Positions 1-7,709 of a stretch of 64,000 bases of DNA are shown here, one piece after another; position 1 is the first letter of the stretch, and each line of letters opens with the position of its first letter. Source of the stretch: Ancylothrix sp036704045 (lineage in GTDB: Bacteria; Cyanobacteriota; Cyanobacteriia; Cyanobacteriales; Oscillatoriaceae); assembly GCA_036704045.1 (NCBI GenBank), contig DATNQM010000018.1, forward strand, positions 124,001 through 188,000. Direction: 5' to 3'. The position numbers were made by a program, and so were the translations under genes. Below the pieces are notes generated by a model. That model saw only the letters and a list, made by a program, of their open reading frames with translations, had not been told where the DNA came from and searched no databases.

Positions 1-1
1 T

Positions 2-349
2 GACAATAAACTTTCTAATCGCCAATTAGAATTAGACACTTGCTACTTTATTATTTATTTGGATAAAGAAGCCGGTTTAATTTGTGCCAAACATTACAGC
101 AACACCGTTAATGAAAAAGGTTTAGCTGTCGATCCCGAAACCGGCCAAGTTATCCCTGCACGCGGCAAAGTGGAACGCACCCACAACGAACTTTTTACCG
201 GCAAAACTGCCAAAGAACTCTGCGTTAAACTCTTTGAAGAAACAAAACCCTGCCCGGTTACACTTCTCGATCATGCAGCCTATCTTGGTAGAGAATTTGT
301 CCGTGCCGAAATTTGTTTAATTAATGGGCAAGATTATATTCAAGATTAA
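2..349 (+). CDS. DUF4346-like protein, C-terminal part (5' end outside window)
   Basis: The frame is open from base 2 and stops at 347-349, so 115 residues of a longer protein are visible. The stretch with HYSN, then GKTAKELCVKLFE and DHAAYLGREFVRAEI, ending NGQDYIQD, resembles the C-terminal domain found in DUF4346 and methyltransferase-related (MtrA/dihydropteroate synthase-like) proteins of archaea and cyanobacteria. That is family recall, not a search result. In known relatives this domain sits at the C-terminus, which fits the position here. The biochemical role is unknown. The gene faces Psb32 across a tandem 51-bp repeat. The TTG at 59 is not a start, because homologous sequence continues upstream of it. 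Confidence 0.6.
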   Translation, partial: DNKLSNRQLELDTCYFIIYLDKEAGLICAKHYSNTVNEKGLAVDPETGQVIPARGKVERTHNELFTGKTAKELCVKLFEETKPCPVTLLDHAAYLGREFVRAEICLINGQDYIQD

Positions 350-414
350 TTTGTTATTCATTTGTAGAGGTCATTACCATTTTTAATTAACCAAAGAAAA
401 CCGCAATCTTTTTT

Positions 415-516
415 AATTAATAAATAAAAAGGGCCTGCACCAAATCAGCGGCCCCTACCATTTTCAATTAATAAATAAAAAGGGCCGTCACCAAATCAGC
501 GGCCCCTACCATTTCT
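415..516. repeat. Tandem 51-bp repeat, two copies, each with a GGGCC/GGCCC stem
   Basis: Copies lie at 415-465 and 466-516 and differ at only a few bases. Each begins with AATTAATAAATAAAAA and contains AGGGCC followed about 14 bases later by GGCCCCT, which can pair as a 5-6 bp stem. A decayed third copy may start near 364. The array lies between two convergent genes, so it may act in transcription termination, but neither copy is followed by a clean T-run. Confidence 0.75.
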
Positions 517-525
517 AGGTAAAAA

Positions 526-1248
526 TTACGAAAAACCTTGATACCAGAAATACGTCACCATTGGGATAACAGTAGCAGCAATTAACAACACCACCACCAC
601 AATTGTCGAGTTACCCTGATCCGTTTCTTCTGCCTTTTTAAAAGTGCGTTCCACATTCAAAGTATCAGCCACCACGCGCGCCCCCGGATCAGGTTCTCCC
701 GATAATACCGCAACCAATCGATCCGCAGTATCCAGAAAAGCCTCATTATATTTATTACCTTCGCGCAAAGGCACCATTAAAGTTTCCTGTGCCACACTTT
801 CGGCAATTTCATCAGACAGTAGAGACTTCACATCATTGCCGGTGCGAATAGCCGAAGTATTTTTTGTCGTATCTAACACCAACAAAACTTGATTCGCTTT
901 CGCTTCATCAGTCGGAAACCATTTATCAAAAAGCTTATCCGCAAACGTCTCAGCCGTCTCGCCATAATCAAACCGACGCACCGTTACAAACCTTACTTCT
1001 TTGCCAGTTTGTTTTGCCAGCTTATCCAGTTTACTGCTAATACTTCCTTCGTTAATACGGCTAAGAATCTCGTCTTTATCAATTACCCAAGTCGGATCAC
1101 CAGCCGTCAGACTAGGAATTTCATAAACCCCAGTTGCCAAAGCCGGGAATGCTACCAATTGCATCGCTACCACTAAAACAACGATTGACAAAATCAACCG
1201 AATATTATAGTGCAGCAGGCGCTTTACAAAAGTAAAAAGCTGCTTCAT
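526..1248 (-). CDS. psb32: TPM-domain thylakoid protein, Psb32-like photosystem II repair factor
   Basis: The 240-residue protein has a hydrophobic signal/anchor (about residues 15-38, ending AFPALA), a TPM domain (about 45-195, with ILSRINEGSISSKLDKLAKQTG and a VRRFDYGETAETFADKLFDKW core), and a C-terminal membrane helix (about 215-235). This is the layout of cyanobacterial and plastid Psb32/TLP18.3, which protects photosystem II and aids repair of damaged D1. Length and topology match that family. The ATG at 1248 is preferred over the TTG at 1254, since AAGGA sits 8 bases upstream of it. Assignment rests on domain recognition. A more distant TPM protein cannot be excluded, but the single C-terminal anchor favours Psb32. 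Confidence 0.8.
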   Translation of the reverse strand: MKQLFTFVKRLLHYNIRLILSIVVLVVAMQLVAFPALATGVYEIPSLTAGDPTWVIDKDEILSRINEGSISSKLDKLAKQTGKEVRFVTVRRFDYGETAETFADKLFDKWFPTDEAKANQVLLVLDTTKNTSAIRTGNDVKSLLSDEIAESVAQETLMVPLREGNKYNEAFLDTADRLVAVLSGEPDPGARVVADTLNVERTFKKAEETDQGNSTIVVVVLLIAATVIPMVTYFWYQGFS

Positions 1249-1378
1249 TGCCAAAATCCTTATAATTGCTTGTTATCAAAAAATACTACAAAACTTGCCC
1301 ACAAAACTCATATCAACCGAAGCTAATCATGCTAGGGTGAGGATAAAGGGATTGTCGGCAGATTGCGGAGACGAGGTT

Positions 1379-1618
1379 ATGAGTTCACCAGAAGTTTACA
1401 ACGGCTGGATTATAAAAGCCCAGCAAGTTTACTGCGTTGACATCTGGGATGGAAACGGCAACCACCGGGTTTTAGTTCCTCAAGCCCTATCTGAACGTGA
1501 TGCAATCTCCCAAGCTAAACGCTGGATAGACCAGCAAAAAGAACCTCCAGAACTCACCGGCGATCCAGAAATCATCAACCCTGATGACGAACCACCTTTT
1601 GATGATATTCCATTCTAA
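1379..1618 (+). CDS. Small conserved-looking protein of unknown function
   Basis: The 79-residue protein starts MSSPEVYNGWIIKAQQVY and ends in a very acidic, proline-rich tail (NPDDEPPFDDIPF). The frame extends back to a TTG at 1295, but the ATG at 1379 has GGAG 8 bases upstream and is the better start. The middle part (CVDIWDGNGNHRVLVPQALSERDAISQAKRWIDQQ) looks like a small folded strand-helix domain. There is no signal peptide, membrane segment or known motif. I do not recognise a named family. It stands alone, followed by an AT-rich spacer. Confidence 0.6.
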   Translation: MSSPEVYNGWIIKAQQVYCVDIWDGNGNHRVLVPQALSERDAISQAKRWIDQQKEPPELTGDPEIINPDDEPPFDDIPF

Positions 1619-1998
1619 ACTAATCACTCATCGTTCATAACTAATGGGCAAAGGTTTACACCACTAATATTACCTCTGCTTTTTCCTTTACCCAAGTTCA
1701 GCACTAATTTTCTCTTACTTAAAAATCATTTTTTAAAAAGCCCCTATAAAACTCATCACCAACGCAAAACTATTGAACCAAAATTAAATTTTTTAAGGTA
1801 TCTCATTCAGTTTTTTAAAAAAGACAGAAGATGTTTCACCGGCAGAGTTTGATTTTTTAAGCACAGATTAACCCAGAGGAGTTCTAAGTTTGCTTTTTGA
1901 GGGAATGGACAGTTTTTTAATATAGATTTAGCATCGTTTTTAATTTATAATCTTGTCAATTAAAATCTGACACCTTTACTACCTTCCGTAGAATATTT
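1619..1998. other. AT-rich spacer with five TTTTTTAA motifs
   Basis: No gene is visible. The octamer TTTTTTAA occurs at 1729, 1789, 1811, 1853 and 1913; four of the copies are spaced 60, 64 and 60 bases apart. The spacer must hold the promoter of the SDR gene at 1999. Confidence 0.5.
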
Positions 1999-2820
1999 AT
2001 GAATATAACAATCCTTGGCTGTGGATATGTCGGAACTGCATTAGCACAATTTTGGCAAAATACTGAACACACCCTCACTCTCACCACAACTACAACCGAA
2101 AAAATCCCTACTTTACAAAAAATTTCTCCCTTGGTAAAAATTGTCAAAGGTAGTGATTTGGATTCACTTATTTCAGCCCTAGAAAATCAAGAAGTTGTAG
2201 TCTTAACTGTTGGGGCACGCGCCCCCAATACCCATCGACAAACTTATCTGGAAACCGCAAAAAACTTAATTTTAGCCACCCAACAAATCCCAACTATAAA
2301 ACAAATTATCTACACAAGCAGTTCTTCAGTTTATGGCAACCAAAACGGACAAGATGTTGATGAAGAAACACCCCTAAAACCGGCCAATGAAAATGGCAAA
2401 ATTTTAGCCGAAACTGAACAATTATTAATCCAAGCTGCATCAGAAAAATTAGCTGTTTGTATTCTCAGACTAGGTGGAATTTATGGCCCGAAACGAGAAA
2501 TACAAAAAATATTTAGTTCAGCCTTTGGAACCACACGACCAGGTACAGGAAAAGAAATCACGAACTGGATACACCTAGATGATATTGTTGGGGCAATAGA
2601 ATGTGCACAAAAAAACCGTCTCAACGGCATTTACAATTTAGTTAATGATGCTTACCTCACCACCAAAGAACTTTTTGATGGTTTATCAGAACTTCACGGT
2701 TTACCCTACGTTTCTTGGGATGCTTCTGTTGACTCGCTTCGCGCCTATAATTCACGAGTCTCAAACAACAAAATAAAATCAGCAGGTTATCAACTTATCC
2801 ATCCTCAAACTTTATCTTAA
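1999..2820 (+). CDS. SDR-type NAD-dependent epimerase, YeeZ-like, without the catalytic tyrosine
   Basis: A 273-residue extended short-chain dehydrogenase/reductase. The N-terminal GCGYVG (residues 7-12) is the Rossmann GxGxxG nucleotide-binding motif. YTSSSSVYGNQNG near residue 110 is the serine-containing strand. The usual YxxxK becomes NENGK in PANENGKILAE, so asparagine replaces tyrosine while the lysine is kept. DDIVGAI and IYNLVNDA further on are typical of this family. It resembles YeeZ-type proteins of unknown reaction rather than sugar epimerases. It probably binds NAD(P), but normal SDR catalysis is doubtful. It is monocistronic and convergent with gluconokinase. Confidence 0.75.
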   Translation: MNITILGCGYVGTALAQFWQNTEHTLTLTTTTTEKIPTLQKISPLVKIVKGSDLDSLISALENQEVVVLTVGARAPNTHRQTYLETAKNLILATQQIPTIKQIIYTSSSSVYGNQNGQDVDEETPLKPANENGKILAETEQLLIQAASEKLAVCILRLGGIYGPKREIQKIFSSAFGTTRPGTGKEITNWIHLDDIVGAIECAQKNRLNGIYNLVNDAYLTTKELFDGLSELHGLPYVSWDASVDSLRAYNSRVSNNKIKSAGYQLIHPQTLS

Positions 2821-2867
2821 TCCAACTCTTAATAAACAAAGCGATAGGGTTTTATTAATTATTAATT

Positions 2868-2912
2868 CCTATTTTTGTAGGTTTTAAACTACCAGAAATC
2901 TACAAAAATAGG
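2868..2912. terminator. Long hairpin between convergent SDR and gluconokinase genes
   Basis: CCTATTTTTGTAG at 2868-2880 is perfectly complementary to CTACAAAAATAGG at 2900-2912, giving a 13-bp stem with a 19-base loop. Its A/T-rich arms could work as a terminator in both directions. Confidence 0.6.
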
Positions 2913-3110
2913 ATTCTCGAAACTCACCAATATTTTATGTATAAATGTGGGATGACAGCGGTCATTACTACATCCATATCCACCATGCTAAAAGTAAAGA
3001 AGAAGCCTAGAAATGCCAAAAGCATGAATAGATAATTATCAGGAAAAATTAATAGTTTTACCTGAATAAAAATGAGAATTCTACAGCCAAAAACCTAAAA
3101 ATTTTTTAGC

Positions 3111-3596
3111 TTAAATTTCTAAACTTTTCTTGATGGTATTTATAATAACTTCTGTTGCTTCACCGGCATCCACAAACACCGCCTCGACTGGTTCCTCCAG
3201 TGTCTCAAACTGACTTAGCAATAAATTAGATTTCATATAATGATTTTGTCTTTGTTGGAGGCGTTTTTCTATTAATTCAAACGACCCTTTTAGATAAACC
3301 GACTTAACTTTTTCTTCATCTCGCAATAACAATTTTCGGTAAGAATTTTTCAAAGCTGAACAGGCTAAAACTACATTTTTATCATCTTTAAGCCAACTAT
3401 CAATTGCTGTTTGTATTTTCTTAATCCAAGGTGCACGATCTGCATCTGAAAGCGGAATTCCTTGGCTCATTTTTTCAATATTATCAGCTGTGTGAAAATC
3501 ATCTGCATCTTTAAATTCCCAACCTAAAGATATTGCTAATAAATTACCTATCGTTGATTTTCCTGCGCCCGAAACTCCCATCACTAAAATAATCAT
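3111..3596 (-). CDS. gntK: Gluconokinase, GntK type
   Basis: This kinase phosphorylates D-gluconate to 6-phosphogluconate with ATP (EC 2.7.1.12), feeding the pentose phosphate or Entner-Doudoroff route in the cytosol. The 161-residue protein starts MIILVMGVSGAGKSTIG, with the P-loop GVSGAGKST at residues 7-15. DADDFHTADNIEKMSQGIPLSDADRAPW is the gluconate-kinase signature, followed by ACSALKNSYR and VYLKGSFELIEKRLQQR. Length matches the family (about 165-175). The frame runs upstream to 3653, but the ATG at 3596 is where homologous sequence begins. No gluconate transporter or repressor lies beside it. Confidence 0.88.
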   Translation of the reverse strand: MIILVMGVSGAGKSTIGNLLAISLGWEFKDADDFHTADNIEKMSQGIPLSDADRAPWIKKIQTAIDSWLKDDKNVVLACSALKNSYRKLLLRDEEKVKSVYLKGSFELIEKRLQQRQNHYMKSNLLLSQFETLEEPVEAVFVDAGEATEVIINTIKKSLEI

Positions 3597-3816
3597 AGAA
3601 GTATAGATTTTAAATAGCCTTAAATTTTTTATACTTAATTTGATTAAATACAAATTTTTATTTTAATAAAAGTATCTGTTTTTTACCACAAATTAACGAA
3701 ATTAGCACTTTTTTAAAATTTTTGTTTGCCCCCGCCTGGGGCGAGGGTTTCATTTTCATCTCTTACAAAAACTACAATTTCAGGTGGTCAAATGAAGGGC
3801 TAATTTTCACCCAAAA

Positions 3817-4332
3817 CTAAGGAATTGTAATTGTACCATTCGGGCTAGTATTGACATTATTGGGGCTTGTGGTAGTACCGGGTTCCGTTGTGGTAGTACC
3901 GGCCGGGTTATCTGTTCCGGGTAAAATAGTGCCATTAGGAGACGAATTTGGTGTAGTGCTATTCGTCCCATCCGGCGTTATTGTTGTGTTGTTTGTGTCA
4001 TTAGGAACAGCACTAGGGCCAGGCACAGGAGTGCCGCTGGGCATGATATTAGTATCAGTAGGGCTGGTTGAATTAGGCGGGTTAACCAATGTACCCGAAC
4101 CTGTATTACCATTAGGAACTGCACTAGGGCCAGGCACAGGAGTACCGCTTGGCATGATAGTTGTGCCGGTGGGTGTGGCGCCGTTCCCTGTATCTGTATC
4201 CTGTGTAGTATTAGTAGGGGTATTTGTGGTTTGAGAAAACGCCGACATCCCGTAGAAAAAACTGCTACCAGTAACTAAAAGTACGGCGCTTAGTCTCAAC
4301 AAATTAGCAAATTTAAGTTGCATAAATCCCAT
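3817..4332 (-). CDS. Secreted low-complexity Thr/Pro/Asn/Gly-rich protein
   Basis: The 171-residue product has a signal peptide (about residues 1-33, ending MSAFSQ) and then only T, P, N, G, S and D-rich sequence with no folded domain visible. The motif IMPSGTPVPGPSAVPN occurs twice, 37 residues apart, matching a 111-bp DNA duplication (about 4003-4060 and 4114-4170). AGGA lies 7 bases upstream of the ATG. It is probably an exported disordered or cell-wall protein; its function is unknown. A GC-rich imperfect hairpin lies downstream at 3729-3747. Confidence 0.6.
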   Translation of the reverse strand: MGFMQLKFANLLRLSAVLLVTGSSFFYGMSAFSQTTNTPTNTTQDTDTGNGATPTGTTIMPSGTPVPGPSAVPNGNTGSGTLVNPPNSTSPTDTNIMPSGTPVPGPSAVPNDTNNTTITPDGTNSTTPNSSPNGTILPGTDNPAGTTTTEPGTTTSPNNVNTSPNGTITIP

Positions 4333-4466
4333 TTTCCATTCCTGATTTAATAGGGTTTAACAATATCACTCTTAGTTTCTAAAAAAACCTATCATTGGGA
4401 ATAAGAAATTACTTTAAAATTATCTATCTACAGAAAGAAGCTAAAAATTTTTAGCATTATTTACTC

Positions 4467-5321
4467 CTAAGCTTGTACGTCTCCAATACGTTCATGCTTT
4501 ACCATATTTTTTCCATTATGTTTAGCGTAATACATCAAATTGTCCGCTCTTTCTATCAAATCTTCTACCGAATTTGGTGATTTAATAAACGTTGCAACTC
4601 CAATACTAAAAGTGACTTTCCATTGATTTTCTTGCATTGTTTCTAACAAAGATTGTTGAATTCTATTTAAAACAATTTGAGCTTGTTCATAGGCTGTTTC
4701 TGGCATCAAAATTGCAAATTCATCACCACCCATTCGAGCAATTAAATCCGTTGAGCGAATTTTTGATTTAATAGTTTTAGCCACACTTTTTAAAAGCTTA
4801 TCTCCAATTTTATGCCCAAATTGATCGTTAACACCTTTAAAATTATCTACATCTAAATAAGCAATAGTTAAACAATAACGATAGCGTTGTGCCCTTTTAA
4901 TTTCCAGATCCGCAAATTCAAAAAAGAACCGAACATTAGCAACTTCTGTAAGAAAATCAGTACGGGCTAGTTCTTTTTCTCTTTGTAAAGATTTCTGCAA
5001 TTCCGAAAGTAAATAAGTTGTTAATAAAAAAAAGCTAAATCTTACACCTGTATTCCAATAATACACTCCCAAACTTATATCAATGGGATAATCTGATAAA
5101 TTGGCCCACCACCATAAAACCGAACTAACAGCAGACATAAACAAACCATAAAACCGGCCAGAAAACCAAGTAGCTAGAGAAATGGGAACTAAATAAAAAA
5201 TCGACAGAGAAATATAATTTTTGATATTCCAATCAACCCAAACAATAACCGCAAGCAACAAACTAGCCACAAACATTGCTTTAAGAGGGCAAAGATTTTT
5301 GAAAAAGTGGACACTTTTCAC
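4467..5321 (-). CDS. Membrane-anchored diguanylate cyclase (GGDEF)
   Basis: Synthesises cyclic di-GMP from two GTP. The 284-residue protein has about four membrane segments in residues 10-110, a short linker (ELQKSLQREKELARTDFLTEVANVR) and a GGDEF domain (about 115-278). The active site reads MGGDEF and appears intact. RSTD stands five residues before GGDEF, which fits the RxxD inhibitory site for product feedback. The annotated start is a GTG; an ATG at 5276 would cost 15 residues and cut into the first membrane segment. No EAL or sensor domain of known type is present, so the membrane part probably senses the signal. It is monocistronic. Confidence 0.85.
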   Translation of the reverse strand: MKSVHFFKNLCPLKAMFVASLLLAVIVWVDWNIKNYISLSIFYLVPISLATWFSGRFYGLFMSAVSSVLWWWANLSDYPIDISLGVYYWNTGVRFSFFLLTTYLLSELQKSLQREKELARTDFLTEVANVRFFFEFADLEIKRAQRYRYCLTIAYLDVDNFKGVNDQFGHKIGDKLLKSVAKTIKSKIRSTDLIARMGGDEFAILMPETAYEQAQIVLNRIQQSLLETMQENQWKVTFSIGVATFIKSPNSVEDLIERADNLMYYAKHNGKNMVKHERIGDVQA

Positions 5322-5584
5322 GGCTTAAAAACTCCAAAAATTTGATTTTTATTAATGCCATCCACCAAAAATTTTTAAAAACCACCTCTACCATTAGGTG
5401 TTAAAAGAGCATCTTTACTTACCGAGCAACCACAACATTAAGAAAGAAAGATAGTTGCTAAAAACACAAAAAACTATTTCTCAGAGATAATTTCTAATTA
5501 AAACAAAAAAAAGGATGGGTTATAGCAAACCCACCCAGAACCACCGATTGCAAACGTTATAGTCAACGAGCAAACGTTAAAATT

Positions 5585-6856
5585 TTATTGTTCCGGTTGT
5601 TCTGCCGGAAAAGGGGCCGGTTGGACAGCCACCGTTAAATTTTGTCCATTACGCCCCAACTCCACAGACAATTTAGAACCAACTTGACCTTTTTCTACCA
5701 CCTGCTGAACCGTAGAAGCCTCAAGCGTCGGAGTTCCATTAATCTTTTTAATTACATCTCCCGCCCGCAAACCAGCCTTCGCCGCCGGAGAATTGGGCAT
5801 TACCCGGACAACCAAAACCCCCTTATCATCATTCACAGTCAAACCAGAATTGGGGTTACTATTAATTTCTTGCTTCAGTTCCGGGCTAAGCGTCACCATT
5901 TGAACACCCAAATAAGGATGCTGTACCTTCCCCGAAGCAATCAACTGATCGGCAATACGTTGGGCCGTCGCAATAGGAATAGCAAAACCCAAACCCTGAG
6001 CACCATTAATAATAGCGGTATTCATACCGATCACCTCACCCGCCGCATTGAGGAGGGGCCCGCCAGAATTACCTGGATTAATTGCCGCATCCGTTTGAAT
6101 AAAGCTGACTCGCTTATCAGGAATTCCCACTTGAGAACTTAACCGGCCCGTAGCGCTAATAATTCCCACCGTCACCGTATTATCTAACCCCAAAGGATTA
6201 CCAATCGCAATTGCCCATTCACCCGGTTGGAGTTTTTCCGAATCACCAATTTTCACCACCGGCAAATTTTGCGCTTCAATTTTCACCACAGCCACATCCG
6301 TCACCGGATCTGTACCCAAAACCCGACCGTTAAAACTCCGACCATCTTTGAGAGTAACCTTTACCTCATCAGCCCCATCTACCACATGAGAATTAGTTAA
6401 AATTTGCCCATTGGAATTAATAATAAAACCCGAACCCGAACCCCGTTGAATTTGTTTTTGAGGAGGTATCTGTGCCCCACCAAAAAACTCTCGAAAAAAC
6501 GGATCATTAAATACATCAGGAACTTGAGAAGTCACCGTTTTAGAAGCATCAATACGCACCACCGCCGGCCCAAAAGTCTGCACCACCGATGTCACAAAAT
6601 TAGAACCATCAGCAGTCAAAGGTAAACGAGATTGAACCGGACTAGCAATAGCTTGGGCCAGAGACGGTTGAATAACCGAAATAGAAGAATGGTTGAAAAA
6701 ATAATAACTTCCCGACCAAGCAATAGCAGCACCCAGAAGCATTGTTGATAAATAGCCCACAGAACTTTTCCAAGAAAAATTAGCCTTGGAATATTTCAAG
6801 TCAACAGTCTTAGATTCATCAGAATTATTCTTTAAATCTTGGGGTTGTGTGTGCAT
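5585..6856 (-). CDS. hhoA: HhoA/HtrA-type serine protease with PDZ domain
   Basis: A Deg/HtrA family protease acting in the periplasm or on thylakoid membranes, degrading misfolded proteins. The 423-residue protein has an N-terminal membrane anchor (about residues 30-55), a trypsin-like domain and one PDZ domain (about 315-410, starting YLGVQMV). The catalytic triad is visible: His in TNSHVVDGA, Asp in DPVTDVAVV, Ser in NPGNSGGPL. One PDZ domain fits the cyanobacterial HhoA/HhoB/HtrA group; which of the three cannot be settled here, so the symbol is tentative. A GTG at 6865 is possible, but ATG at 6856 has AGG about 8 bases upstream. Confidence 0.85.
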   Translation of the reverse strand: MHTQPQDLKNNSDESKTVDLKYSKANFSWKSSVGYLSTMLLGAAIAWSGSYYFFNHSSISVIQPSLAQAIASPVQSRLPLTADGSNFVTSVVQTFGPAVVRIDASKTVTSQVPDVFNDPFFREFFGGAQIPPQKQIQRGSGSGFIINSNGQILTNSHVVDGADEVKVTLKDGRSFNGRVLGTDPVTDVAVVKIEAQNLPVVKIGDSEKLQPGEWAIAIGNPLGLDNTVTVGIISATGRLSSQVGIPDKRVSFIQTDAAINPGNSGGPLLNAAGEVIGMNTAIINGAQGLGFAIPIATAQRIADQLIASGKVQHPYLGVQMVTLSPELKQEINSNPNSGLTVNDDKGVLVVRVMPNSPAAKAGLRAGDVIKKINGTPTLEASTVQQVVEKGQVGSKLSVELGRNGQNLTVAVQPAPFPAEQPEQ

Positions 6857-7709
6857 TGCTTTCACCTGTCAAAATAATTTAAAAAACCGACCTTAGAGAG
6901 GCTATCTAAAAACTCAAAAATCCTACTCAAAAGAATTTTGGTAACAGTAATTACCAAACAATTTAGAGATTAGCCTTTGCAGTTTAGAGATAAAACAGAG
7001 CATAAATTGCTCATGGCCCTCATTGGGAATTTTAGCCGATTATTATTAATTTAGACAAGACTTATGGCAGTGCTGTGACAAATTTATAGCAAAAACGTGA
7101 AAATATTGCCGAAGTTAGCAGATAATTTTATCAAAGAGCCAGTCAAAAATTAAGCCTTAGAAGACGAGAAAATTTTGGCAATCAGACCTCAAGCAAGAGG
7201 CAAACATTGAACATTTTTGGTGAAAACCAAACATATAAACAAAAATCAAAGCCCCGCATCCAAAGAAAAAACAAGTAAAAAGCTTGGTAAAATCAGGCTA
7301 TAGTAGGTGGCGAAAACATTTTATTTTAGGCATAGCCGTAGCCGGTGAAATCGAGACGGCTTCCTATTGTACAATTTTGCCACCAACTGAGATAGGACTT
7401 ATCCAAAGCGTCTACATAGCGTTTTGTAGGGACAATCTCCCCGTAGTGGTTGCCCCCAAAATCTGACTATCGTACTTAAGTCCTATGAGATTAAGTAGGA
7501 ATTTGCTCAGGCAGCATCGTCTCCCAAGGCGGCGAAAATGCCACAAAACCCCTACCCAAAGCACCGACAAAAAACCTCGCTCTACGCAATAAAAGCTCAC
7601 ATCTACCAAGCCATGCAACGCCAAACCGCTTAACGATCAGCCTAAACGTTAGCATGGTAATGCCCAGTCCTGTGACTGTAAAAGTCGGGATGCTTAAAAG
7701 GGAACCCCG
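6857..7709. other. Long intergenic region (853 bp) holding a MITE-like element
   Basis: The stretch between the protease and the first pentapeptide gene has no convincing gene. Two short frames (7284-7466 plus, 7412-7624 minus) lack codon signal and ribosome sites and overlap a repeat. The only structured element is the inverted-repeat element at 7393-7486. The divergent promoters must lie at the two ends. Confidence 0.6.
7393..7486. mobile_element. MITE-like element, family A, 94 bp
   Basis: It begins ATAGGACTTA (7393-7402) and ends with its exact complement TAAGTCCTAT (7477-7486). The flanks both read GAG, which could be a 3-bp target duplication. The inside carries GTAGGGACAATC and a GTGGTTGCCCCC tract, a kind of sequence common in cyanobacterial spacer repeats. 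No transposase is present, so any movement would need a helper elsewhere. Confidence 0.6.

Noticed and set aside
3729..3747. GC-rich hairpin CCCCCGCC/GGCGAGGG as a terminator of the secreted-protein gene
   Set aside because: The stem has a mismatch and no T-run on the minus strand, where it would be needed.
3851..4234. Plus-strand frame of 127 Val/Gly-rich codons
   Set aside because: Antisense to the secreted Thr/Pro-rich protein, which has a signal peptide and ribosome site; the Val/Gly bias is a mirror of Thr/Pro codons.
7284..7624. Two overlapping short frames on opposite strands
   Set aside because: They cross the MITE-like element, have no ribosome site and no protein-like composition.
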